6,102 nt of DNA from Syntrophaceae bacterium (GTDB lineage Bacteria > Desulfobacterota > Syntrophia > Syntrophales > UBA2210), in NCBI GenBank assembly GCA_030619435.1, contig JAUXBI010000108.1:1-6102 (forward strand), written 5' to 3'. The notes under the pieces are model-generated. The model made no database searches. It saw nothing but the letters and a program-made list of their open reading frames with translations, and was not told the DNA's origin. The translations under genes and the position numbers were made by a program. Shown here one piece after another: positions 1-4,730 of this stretch; the stretch's first letter is position 1, and each line of letters starts with the position of its first letter.

Positions 1-1014
1 CACATTCAAGAGTGTTTCATCACCTGACGTAATGTACGCATTATAGCCGTTGTCCACGAGACCGAAAAACCCATCCATCTCTTCACCGGTGAATCCCGCT
101 CCATTCCGGTAATATTCACAAATGAAGGTCGTATCAAATTCCGTGAGATACCTGATGCCGAAAAGATAACTTTTTGCATTATAGACTGTCTGTGTTGTCT
201 TGCCGGTAGGGTCAACAGTCTTTTTTGTAATGTCATCGATATATGCGAATTCACCATGGAATTCAAAGTTCGAAGTTATATTCCTGGAAAAGTCTGCTCC
301 GAAACGATCCGGCCTGCTGCTTCCCTTCAGAAACATGAAATCGATGTCCGTATCATAGAGGAGAAGATAGAGCTTGCACGCATAATTTGTGTTGTTCACC
401 ACGCCGAATTCGCTGTTTACATGTTCATACACGGGAATTACAACGGGAGTGATGGATATGGCCTGCAACGGTCCGGAGAAGGTTTTTATGTAATCCGCCG
501 ACGCCATGATATAGCCTTCAAGGGAAAGATCGGGATCATCGGGATTCTTCGGCCGGCTGGCGAATGCCACAGGATTCCACGCATAACCCTTCCCCCACTT
601 TAGCGCTTTTTTGCCTATACTGATGTTGAAACTGGAAGATGGTTTGACGGACAGATATCCTTCATCGATGGTAACATCCGTCCCGGATTTGATATCCGAC
701 TCTGTTGTACTTATATTCGCCCGGATGTAGACCTCTGAAATCCCCTTCTTGTATGCCCCATTCATTGACAGTTTGAAGTTGTATTCAGCTAAGTAATCTT
801 TTTCCGGACGGTTATAGAAATTAAGCCTGTAAAAGGCGGCATCATGATCAAGCCAGAAAATCCTCGGCATTAATTCCAGATACCCTCCGATGGTGTACGA
901 TTTTTTCTCTATCTCCTTTTCTATTTCAGAAAGGTCAAAGGAATAGTCATCCTGCGCAAAAGCAAGCAGCGGCACAAGTACCAGAAGTAAGGTTATAAAT
1001 TTTATTGATTTCAT
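1..1014 (-). CDS. Outer-membrane beta-barrel protein, partial (C-terminus beyond left edge)
   Basis: An open minus-strand frame runs from an ATG at 1014 to the left edge without a stop, giving 338 visible residues. It begins with a Sec signal peptide (MKSIKFITLLLVLVPLLAFA, likely cleaved before QDD). After it come many short alternating polar/hydrophobic, aromatic-rich stretches typical of transmembrane beta-strands (for example residues 40-48, 76-84, 93-101, 251-259, 283-290 and 296-303). A conserved-looking motif, IGKKALKWGKGYAWNPVAF, lies at about 133-151; a Gly-rich 'WG.G...NP' turn of this kind is common in DUF1302-like and related porin-type barrels. The start lies 4 bases after the stop of the LolA-like gene, with no clear Shine-Dalgarno sequence, so translation is probably coupled. 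As last visible gene of the ABC/LolA operon it is the natural outer-membrane endpoint of that system. The beta-barrel nature is fairly secure; the exact family and substrate are not known. Confidence 0.8.
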   Translation of the reverse strand, partial: MKSIKFITLLLVLVPLLAFAQDDYSFDLSEIEKEIEKKSYTIGGYLELMPRIFWLDHDAAFYRLNFYNRPEKDYLAEYNFKLSMNGAYKKGISEVYIRANISTTESDIKSGTDVTIDEGYLSVKPSSSFNISIGKKALKWGKGYAWNPVAFASRPKNPDDPDLSLEGYIMASADYIKTFSGPLQAISITPVVIPVYEHVNSEFGVVNNTNYACKLYLLLYDTDIDFMFLKGSSRPDRFGADFSRNITSNFEFHGEFAYIDDITKKTVDPTGKTTQTVYNAKSYLFGIRYLTEFDTTFICEYYRNGAGFTGEEMDGFFGLVDNGYNAYITSGDETLLNV

Positions 1015-1018
1015 ACCA

Positions 1019-1747
1019 TCAGCGGAGTGAGTCGAGATTCGGCATAAAGGTCATAGTAAAGACCTCGTCATCCAGCTCCCGTGCCTTCATCTTCGCGAAG
1101 ATCATGACGGATTTGTATCCCTTGTAGAGGGGACTGTCGGTTTCGATTACCGCCGGTCGTACGATTCCGCCTCCGAAATCTTTGATATCTTTAAAGTATA
1201 TGGTCTTCACGAGCATGGATGTTTCCGTAAGGCATTCGATCCTGACGGGGACAAGTTTTTCCTTGTGGACCCACATTTTCAGTTTGTCATAGGCAACCGT
1301 CCTGGTCTTTGCCTTCAGATGCAGGATGTATTCATCGCCCATGTCCTCCATTTTTTCTACGTTGTATTCAGACGAATAATCGAGCCGCAGTATATCGGAG
1401 TTGTTGAATACGCCACCGACCACGGACTGGAGACTGGTGATGCGAATCGGTTTTCCAATATTCGGGATATAGAGCCACATATTTTCACCCAGGCGGAGAG
1501 TGCTTCTCCCCTTTTCGCTGGCAGGTGAAATAAATATGGCGGCCACCTTATCTTTTCCCTTCTTTACGGTGAACAGTATAAATTCCTTTTTTTTGCCGTT
1601 CGGCTCTATATTGATCAGTTTTTTATATGATTCGTATGAATCGGGGTTCAGGTTTCTGTCAACCTGGAGGAGGAGACTGTTCCCGTCTACTGCGAGTGCC
1701 GGGGAGGCCAGGAGCAGCAGTAATATGACTATTATGCTTTTTCGCAT
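1019..1747 (-). CDS. Outer membrane lipoprotein-sorting (LolA-fold) periplasmic protein
   Basis: This 242-residue protein has a Sec signal peptide (MRKSIIVILLLLLASPALA, cleavage near residue 19) and no lipobox, so it is expected to be soluble in the periplasm. The mature part matches my memory of the 'outer membrane lipoprotein-sorting protein' family (PF17131, LolA/LolB-like fold). Supporting stretches are LRLGENMWLYIPNIGKPIRI (85-104), VVGGVFNNSDILRLDYSSEY (109-128) and the strand KMWVHKEKLVPVRIE (157-171). The LolA fold is an open half-barrel that binds acyl chains or hydrophobic cargo. Family members often sit beside exporters and outer-membrane barrels, as here. The ATG at 1747 follows the stop of the NifX-like gene by one base and has AGAGGGG about 10 bases upstream (1758-1764). 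It is not canonical LolA. Carrier function between the inner-membrane ABC pair and the barrel is inferred from context. Confidence 0.85.
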   Translation of the reverse strand: MRKSIIVILLLLLASPALAVDGNSLLLQVDRNLNPDSYESYKKLINIEPNGKKKEFILFTVKKGKDKVAAIFISPASEKGRSTLRLGENMWLYIPNIGKPIRITSLQSVVGGVFNNSDILRLDYSSEYNVEKMEDMGDEYILHLKAKTRTVAYDKLKMWVHKEKLVPVRIECLTETSMLVKTIYFKDIKDFGGGIVRPAVIETDSPLYKGYKSVMIFAKMKARELDDEVFTMTFMPNLDSLR

Positions 1748-1748
1748 G

Positions 1749-2144
1749 TTACTGCCACCCCTCTAAAGCCCTTTTCACGGCATCACCCACACTGCCCTTA
1801 AATTCAAAATGAGTTACGCCGCTATTTTTCAGCGTATTAATTATTTTCGAGCCAAAGTTCCCGGCAACTACCATAGTAACTCCTCTCTGAGCAAGGAAAT
1901 TTGCTGCTGAAGGCCCGGCCCCGCCACTTGCATCCTCGTATGGGTTATCAATAACCTCGGTCAATTTCCCCTTGCTGTCAAATATAAGATAATAAGGACA
2001 TCTCGCAGCCTTACTGCTTACAAATGCTTCTGCAGTTTTACTATCGGCCGCAACCGCAATTTTCATCTTTTTCATCTCGGCAGCATTGACCATAACTGCA
2101 CAAAGAAACAAGATTGCAAGGCTTATAAAAAATAATCTTTTCAT
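1749..2144 (-). CDS. Exported NifX/NifB-C-like (dinitrogenase FeMo-cofactor-binding fold) protein
   Basis: This 131-residue protein consists of a Sec-type signal (MKRLFFISLAILFLCAVMVNA, residues 1-21) fused to a complete NifX/NifB-C/MTH1175-like domain (PF02579 type). Domain landmarks are the first strand MKIAVAAD (27-34), the RCPYYLIFD strand (48-56), GGAGPSAANFLAQRGV (74-89) and VVAGNFGSKI (92-101), ending in a short amphipathic helix. Family members bind iron-molybdenum cofactor precursors or are uncharacterised, and are normally cytosolic. The start at 2144 is favoured by GGAGG (2153-2157) 8 bases upstream; internal Met24 and Met27, which would give a leaderless protein, lack such a site. 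Cys15 sits in LFLC, a poor lipobox, so a soluble periplasmic protein is more likely than a lipoprotein. Cys49 is the only cysteine of the mature chain. No nif gene is nearby, so a role in nitrogenase assembly is not supported. Its job in an envelope-transport operon is unknown. Confidence 0.8.
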   Translation of the reverse strand: MKRLFFISLAILFLCAVMVNAAEMKKMKIAVAADSKTAEAFVSSKAARCPYYLIFDSKGKLTEVIDNPYEDASGGAGPSAANFLAQRGVTMVVAGNFGSKIINTLKNSGVTHFEFKGSVGDAVKRALEGWQ

Positions 2145-2152
2145 GTCAAATT

Positions 2153-2157
2153 CCTCC
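2153..2157 (-). promoter_or_regulatory. Ribosome binding site that fixes the exported start of the NifX-like gene
   Basis: GGAGG on the minus strand lies 8 bases before the ATG at 2144. This is a strong Shine-Dalgarno match at ideal spacing. It supports the start that includes the signal peptide over the internal methionines at residues 24 and 27, and thus an exported product. Confidence 0.8.
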
Positions 2158-2181
2158 GTATTTTCGCTTTTTCCTAACAGT

Positions 2182-2197
2182 CTTCAGCCTTCAGCCT
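2182..2197. repeat. Short tandem heptamer repeat (CTTCAGC x2)
   Basis: The plus strand reads CTTCAGCCTTCAGCCT, two back-to-back copies of CTTCAGC plus two more bases of a third (GGCTGAAGGCTGAAG on the coding strand). It lies in the 75-base spacer between the permease and the NifX-like gene, the only sizeable gap in the operon. No function is evident. It could be a replication-slippage tract or a remnant of a dispersed repeat. Confidence 0.55.
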
Positions 2198-2219
2198 ATC
2201 CACCTGAATTACATTCCTC

Positions 2220-3458
2220 CTATACATGTCTTAGGGCATCAATCGGCTCCATCCGCGATGCCTTGAACGCGGGCTGGAGGCTTGCCGCTACGGATACTAC
2301 AATGACTGTCACGGAAACCATTAGGATATCGGCTACACCGATGTGGGGCGCCAGCAGCAGCCCGGTCTGTCGGCCGAAATTGAAGGTGATATGGGAAATG
2401 TTCAATATGTATATTATTATGCAGCCTATCGCATCCCCTATGAACGCTCCGAAGATGCCGAGGGAAAGCCCCTCAAGAACAAACATGGAAAGAATCTTGC
2501 CCGGCATTGTTCCTATGGCTGAAATGGTGCCTATTTCACGCATTCGTTCATAAACCGCCATTATCATGACATTCATGATGCTGACGAGAACCATGGCGAT
2601 AAGCATGATCTTGATAAACAACGTCATGATGTCTATCATCCGCGCGATATTGTAGAAAGGAGAGAGCTTTTCCCATGTATGGACCTCGAATACCGGCTTC
2701 CCCGCTTCATTCTTTTCCTGGGAAAGTGTATTCATGAGGGACTCGTAAACGTCCTGCAGCGTGGCGAAGTCCTTGAGCCTCAGCACTATCTCGCTTACCT
2801 CCATCTGATCCATTCTCAGCACTTCCATGGCGTCCTCGATGTGGATATAGCCGTCTCGTCCACCCGGCCCTGTGACGCTTTCCAGTATGCCGCTGACCCT
2901 GAATGGTTTCCCGTTAACGGAGCCATCCTTGTTGGTGGCAATTACCACGACCGTGTCGCCCACCGTTACTTTCATTCCTTTGGCCAGAAGCTCCGGTATG
3001 AGAATGTCCCCTTTCTTCAGCGTCTTCTCACCCTTGATAATTCTTGCCGGCAGGAGAGGCACCGTCTTTAATTCCAGCTCCGGGACTATACCATTCAGAC
3101 GGATATTTGTCGTCTCCACAAAATTGCTGAATAGACCGCCGAATTTGATTCGCGTCGAATATGCCTCGATTTCGGGAATGTCCTTAATTGCCTTGTCGAT
3201 CTTCTGCATGGCCTTCGGCGTCAGCGTTATGGTAAGCGGGAGATTGTCAATGGATGCGACATATCCCTTTTTGTGAATCTGCAGGTGGCCGAGCATGGAG
3301 TCCGTAATCTGTCCGATGAGAAGGCTCTTGATGGACCCAGTGACGGCCATGAAGACCAGAACAAAGACAACGCCGACCATGATGAGTGATGCCGTTAAAA
3401 GGGTTCTTCTGCGGTATCTCAAAAGATTTCTGATGGCTATCTTGAAGAGATTATACAT
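2220..3458 (-). CDS. ABC transporter permease, FtsX/MacB/LolC-E type
   Basis: This inner-membrane permease (412 residues from the preferred start at 3458) has the four-helix architecture of the type VII (MacB/LolCE/FtsX) ABC superfamily. It shows an N-terminal amphipathic segment and TM1 (about 21-42), a periplasmic MacB_PCD-like domain (about 43-270), TM2 (276-300), the cytoplasmic coupling region ERMREIGTISAIGTMPGKI (304-322), TM3 (about 323-352) and TM4 (376-396). It closes with the typical FtsX tail LQPAFKASRMEPIDALRHV. Such proteins do mechanotransmission or lipoprotein extraction rather than classical channel transport. An ATG at 3464 would add two residues, but AGGAGG (3467-3472) is only 2 bases from it and 8 bases from 3458. 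The start overlaps the ATPase stop by 8 bases (ATGTATAA), indicating coupled synthesis. There is a single permease gene, so it would act as a homodimer with the ATPase, unlike LolC plus LolE. The substrate is unknown; the LolA-like neighbour suggests a lipid or lipoprotein. Confidence 0.93.
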   Translation of the reverse strand: MYNLFKIAIRNLLRYRRRTLLTASLIMVGVVFVLVFMAVTGSIKSLLIGQITDSMLGHLQIHKKGYVASIDNLPLTITLTPKAMQKIDKAIKDIPEIEAYSTRIKFGGLFSNFVETTNIRLNGIVPELELKTVPLLPARIIKGEKTLKKGDILIPELLAKGMKVTVGDTVVVIATNKDGSVNGKPFRVSGILESVTGPGGRDGYIHIEDAMEVLRMDQMEVSEIVLRLKDFATLQDVYESLMNTLSQEKNEAGKPVFEVHTWEKLSPFYNIARMIDIMTLFIKIMLIAMVLVSIMNVMIMAVYERMREIGTISAIGTMPGKILSMFVLEGLSLGIFGAFIGDAIGCIIIYILNISHITFNFGRQTGLLLAPHIGVADILMVSVTVIVVSVAASLQPAFKASRMEPIDALRHV

Positions 3459-4155
3459 GGGCATTCCCTCCTGTGTCCTTCCTGTCGGTGATCATTCCGT
3501 CTTCCAGGGTATAGATGATTTCGGCAGCGCCCACTATTCTCTGGTCATGAGTGGAGAAGATAAAGGTGGTTCCCGACTTTCTCTGCATTTCTTTCATCAG
3601 TTCGATAATCATATAGGCCGTTTTGCTGTCGAGATTGGCCGTCGGCTCATCAGCAAGCACAAGCTCAGGTTCGGTAACCAGAGCCCTGGCAACGGCAACC
3701 CTCTGTTTCTGTCCCCCTGAAATCTGATCGGGATACTTGTCTTTCTGCTCTGTCATTTCAACAGATTCCAGGAGACTCAAGACACGCCGCTTTCTTTCTT
3801 CCAATGGAACGTTCTGTACCATAATGAGAGGATATTCAATATTTTCATATACGGTAAGAACAGGAATAAGGTTGAAATCCTGGAAGACGAATCCCATGTG
3901 TTTGCCCCGGAAGGCCGCCCGCTGTTTCCTGTCGAGACTGACCACATCTGTACCGGCTACGGTCAGCTTGCCCTCCGTAGGTGTGTCAAGACAGCCGATG
4001 AGGTTCAGCAGGGTGGTCTTTCCGCTTCCTGAGGGCCCGACAAAGGAAAGAAACGAAGCAGGTTCGATCTCAAAATTCAGGTCGTTCAACGCCCTTAAAC
4101 TGACTTCTCCCACCTGATAATCCTTATAGATATTATGTGCTGTTATTAATCCCAT
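3451..4155 (-). CDS. ABC transporter ATP-binding protein, LolD/MacB subfamily
   Basis: This 234-residue nucleotide-binding subunit has every catalytic motif intact: Walker A GPSGSGKTT (40-48), Q-loop FQD with Q92, signature ISGGQKQR (145-152), Walker B LVLADE with catalytic Glu170, D-loop NLD (174-176) and switch His203 (FSTHD). The motif spelling, the FQDFNLIPVLTVYENIEYPL region after the Q-loop and the length are typical of the LolD/MacB/FtsE-like branch that partners FtsX-type permeases. Such a permease follows directly with an 8-base overlap. It is the first gene of the minus-strand operon. AAGGGGG lies 4 bases upstream of the ATG at 4155, a G-rich but rather close ribosome site. It powers the transporter from the cytoplasmic face. 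The sequence alone cannot tell lipoprotein release from efflux; the LolA-fold protein downstream favours a lipid-type cargo. Confidence 0.95.
   Translation of the reverse strand: MGLITAHNIYKDYQVGEVSLRALNDLNFEIEPASFLSFVGPSGSGKTTLLNLIGCLDTPTEGKLTVAGTDVVSLDRKQRAAFRGKHMGFVFQDFNLIPVLTVYENIEYPLIMVQNVPLEERKRRVLSLLESVEMTEQKDKYPDQISGGQKQRVAVARALVTEPELVLADEPTANLDSKTAYMIIELMKEMQRKSGTTFIFSTHDQRIVGAAEIIYTLEDGMITDRKDTGGNAHV
3467..3472 (-). promoter_or_regulatory. Ribosome binding site deciding the permease start
   Basis: A perfect AGGAGG lies inside the 3' end of the ATPase gene. It stands 8 bases from the ATG at 3458 but only 2 bases from the ATG at 3464. Normal spacing therefore selects 3458, and the protein starts MYNLFKIAIRN rather than MPMYNLF. 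Confidence 0.75.
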
Positions 4156-4336
4156 ATTACCCCCTTACATCAATTTCCCTTTTGAGTTTCTTGTGGTGAT
4201 AGACGAACAAACCAGCATATTTGTTTACAAATTTTTAATTTGTTATAAATGTAATCGTTGCCAATCTTTATCTGCCATCGTTACTGTCAATTTTGTCTGT
4301 GCTACTACTTTATGCCGCCAAATTCTGCCGCCGCTT
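4156..4336. promoter_or_regulatory. Non-coding region upstream of the ABC operon with AT-rich palindromic candidate operator
   Basis: No convincing gene lies here. Most notable is 4219-4250, which has three related half-sites: ATTTGT (4219-4224), ACAAAT (4227-4232) and ATTTGT (4238-4243). The first two form a near-palindrome around TT, and the last two an inverted repeat around TTTTA. It sits 64 bases or more upstream of the ATPase start, a sensible place for an operator or for the AT-rich part of a promoter. On the minus strand a perfect TTGACA occurs at 4290-4285, but nothing close to TATAAT stands 15-18 bases beyond it, so I do not call a precise promoter. Confidence 0.35.
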
Positions 4337-4428
4337 TGTCATTCCCGACCCCGATCGGGAATCCAGTCCCGACGAGTCGGGATTAAATAGTCATACGCTT
4401 TTGGATTCCCGTTTTCACGGGAATGACA
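4337..4428. repeat. REP/MITE-like intergenic palindromic element with three hairpins
   Basis: This 92-base element is bounded by perfect 11-base inverted repeats, TGTCATTCCCG (4337-4347) and CGGGAATGACA (4418-4428). It contains three local hairpins. The left one pairs ATTCCCGA (4341-4348) with TCGGGAAT (4355-4362). The middle one pairs TCCCGA (4367-4372) with TCGGGA (4377-4382). The right one pairs ATTCCCGT (4405-4412) with ACGGGAAT (4417-4424) around loop TTTC. Elements with this CATTCCCG/CGGGAATG core are scattered between genes in many proteobacterial genomes and are usually read as REP or MITE sequences mobilised in trans. It carries no gene. Placed between divergent genes, it could also act as a transcription or supercoiling barrier. 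Confidence 0.8.
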
Positions 4429-4487
4429 GACTTTTTGTGAGTTTGTCAATATTATTTGTTTCATACTATGGGAAAAAACCGAATGCC

Positions 4488-4515
4488 TTGACTTATGTTA
4501 AGATTATACGATAAT
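4488..4515 (+). promoter_or_regulatory. Candidate sigma70 promoter for the Ntn-hydrolase gene
   Basis: TTGACT (4488-4493) and GATAAT (4510-4515) each match five of six consensus bases, with a 16-base spacer. Transcription would start near 4522 and leave a leader of about 209 bases before the ATG at 4731. Such matches arise by chance in AT-rich DNA, so this is moderate at best. Confidence 0.4.
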
Positions 4516-4627
4516 TTTGCTACAAGCAGCAAGCGCGTAAAATGAAAGGCAATAGAATTCAGCTCCTGTTTGTGATAAAGCACAGCTAATAAGTTGATAA
4601 ATTCACTCCGAATATAGGAAGATAAAA

Positions 4628-4660
4628 ATGAAATGGAAGCAACGGGTTGAGGAGCGCTAA
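4628..4660 (+). CDS. Possible 10-codon leader peptide (MKWKQRVEER)
   Basis: An ATG at 4628 opens a 10-codon frame ending in TAA at 4658-4660. AGGAAG (4616-4621) lies 6 bases upstream, as good a ribosome site as that of the main gene. It lies inside the proposed long leader of the hydrolase gene and its stop falls within the loop of a predicted RNA hairpin (4651-4669). That arrangement is seen in leader-peptide control, but the peptide shows no run of a regulatory amino acid. It may be a chance mini-ORF. Confidence 0.25.
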   Translation: MKWKQRVEER

Positions 4661-4704
4661 ACGCGTTCCGGAGGATGGCGAGCTTGGTTGGACAACAGCC
4701 CGTT
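4641..4704 (+). promoter_or_regulatory. Possible structured leader RNA upstream of the hydrolase gene
   Basis: AACGGG (4641-4646) can pair with CCCGTT (4699-4704), extended by TTG (4647-4649) with CAA (4693-4695) across a CAG bulge. Inside it, GGAGCGC (4651-4657) pairs with GCGTTCC (4663-4669), one G-U pair included, around a TAAAC loop. A purine-rich, unpaired GGAGGATGGCGAGC segment follows. I do not recognise a known riboswitch class. The nesting suggests a folded leader but rests only on hand pairing. Confidence 0.3.
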
Positions 4705-4720
4705 ACATTGTGATAATGAA

Positions 4721-4724
4721 AGGA
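4721..4724 (+). promoter_or_regulatory. Ribosome binding site deciding the hydrolase start
   Basis: AGGA within AAAGGAAG lies 6 bases before the ATG at 4731. The in-frame alternatives at 4716 (ATG) and 4647 (TTG) have no comparable site, and would place extra residues before an otherwise well-formed signal peptide. Confidence 0.65.
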
Positions 4725-4730
4725 AGAAAC

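Noticed and set aside
6..266. Minus-strand ORF of 86 codons within the barrel gene
   Set aside because: It is in another frame of the same strand, fully inside the longer open frame of the barrel protein.
256..603. Plus-strand ORF of 115 codons opposite the barrel gene
   Set aside because: It is antisense to a frame with a signal peptide and barrel character, and has no family resemblance of its own; the same holds for the plus-strand ORFs at 1265-1766, 2086-3276 and 3295-4117.
1749..2144. Reading the NifX-like protein as a nitrogenase cofactor assembly factor or as a lipoprotein
   Set aside because: No nif gene is nearby and the signal peptide places it outside the cytoplasm; LFLC at residues 12-15 does not fit the lipobox consensus.
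4262..4290. Perfect minus-strand TTGACA (4290-4285) as promoter of the ABC operon
   Set aside because: No acceptable -10 hexamer lies 15-18 bases downstream; the best spacings give AAAGAT, AAGATT or AGATTG.
4193..4514. Plus-strand ORFs of 65 and 73 codons between the divergent genes
   Set aside because: They run through the palindromic repeat element in different frames, have no ribosome site, and their translations reflect the repeat rather than a protein family.
4542..4589. 15-codon ORF MKGNRIQLLFVIKHS in the intergenic region
   Set aside because: No ribosome site upstream and no recognisable feature; it is likely a chance ORF.
4647..4730. In-frame upstream extension of the hydrolase from TTG 4647 or ATG 4716
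   Set aside because: Neither start has a Shine-Dalgarno site, the added residues precede a perfectly good signal peptide, and the ATG at 4731 has AGGA at ideal spacing.
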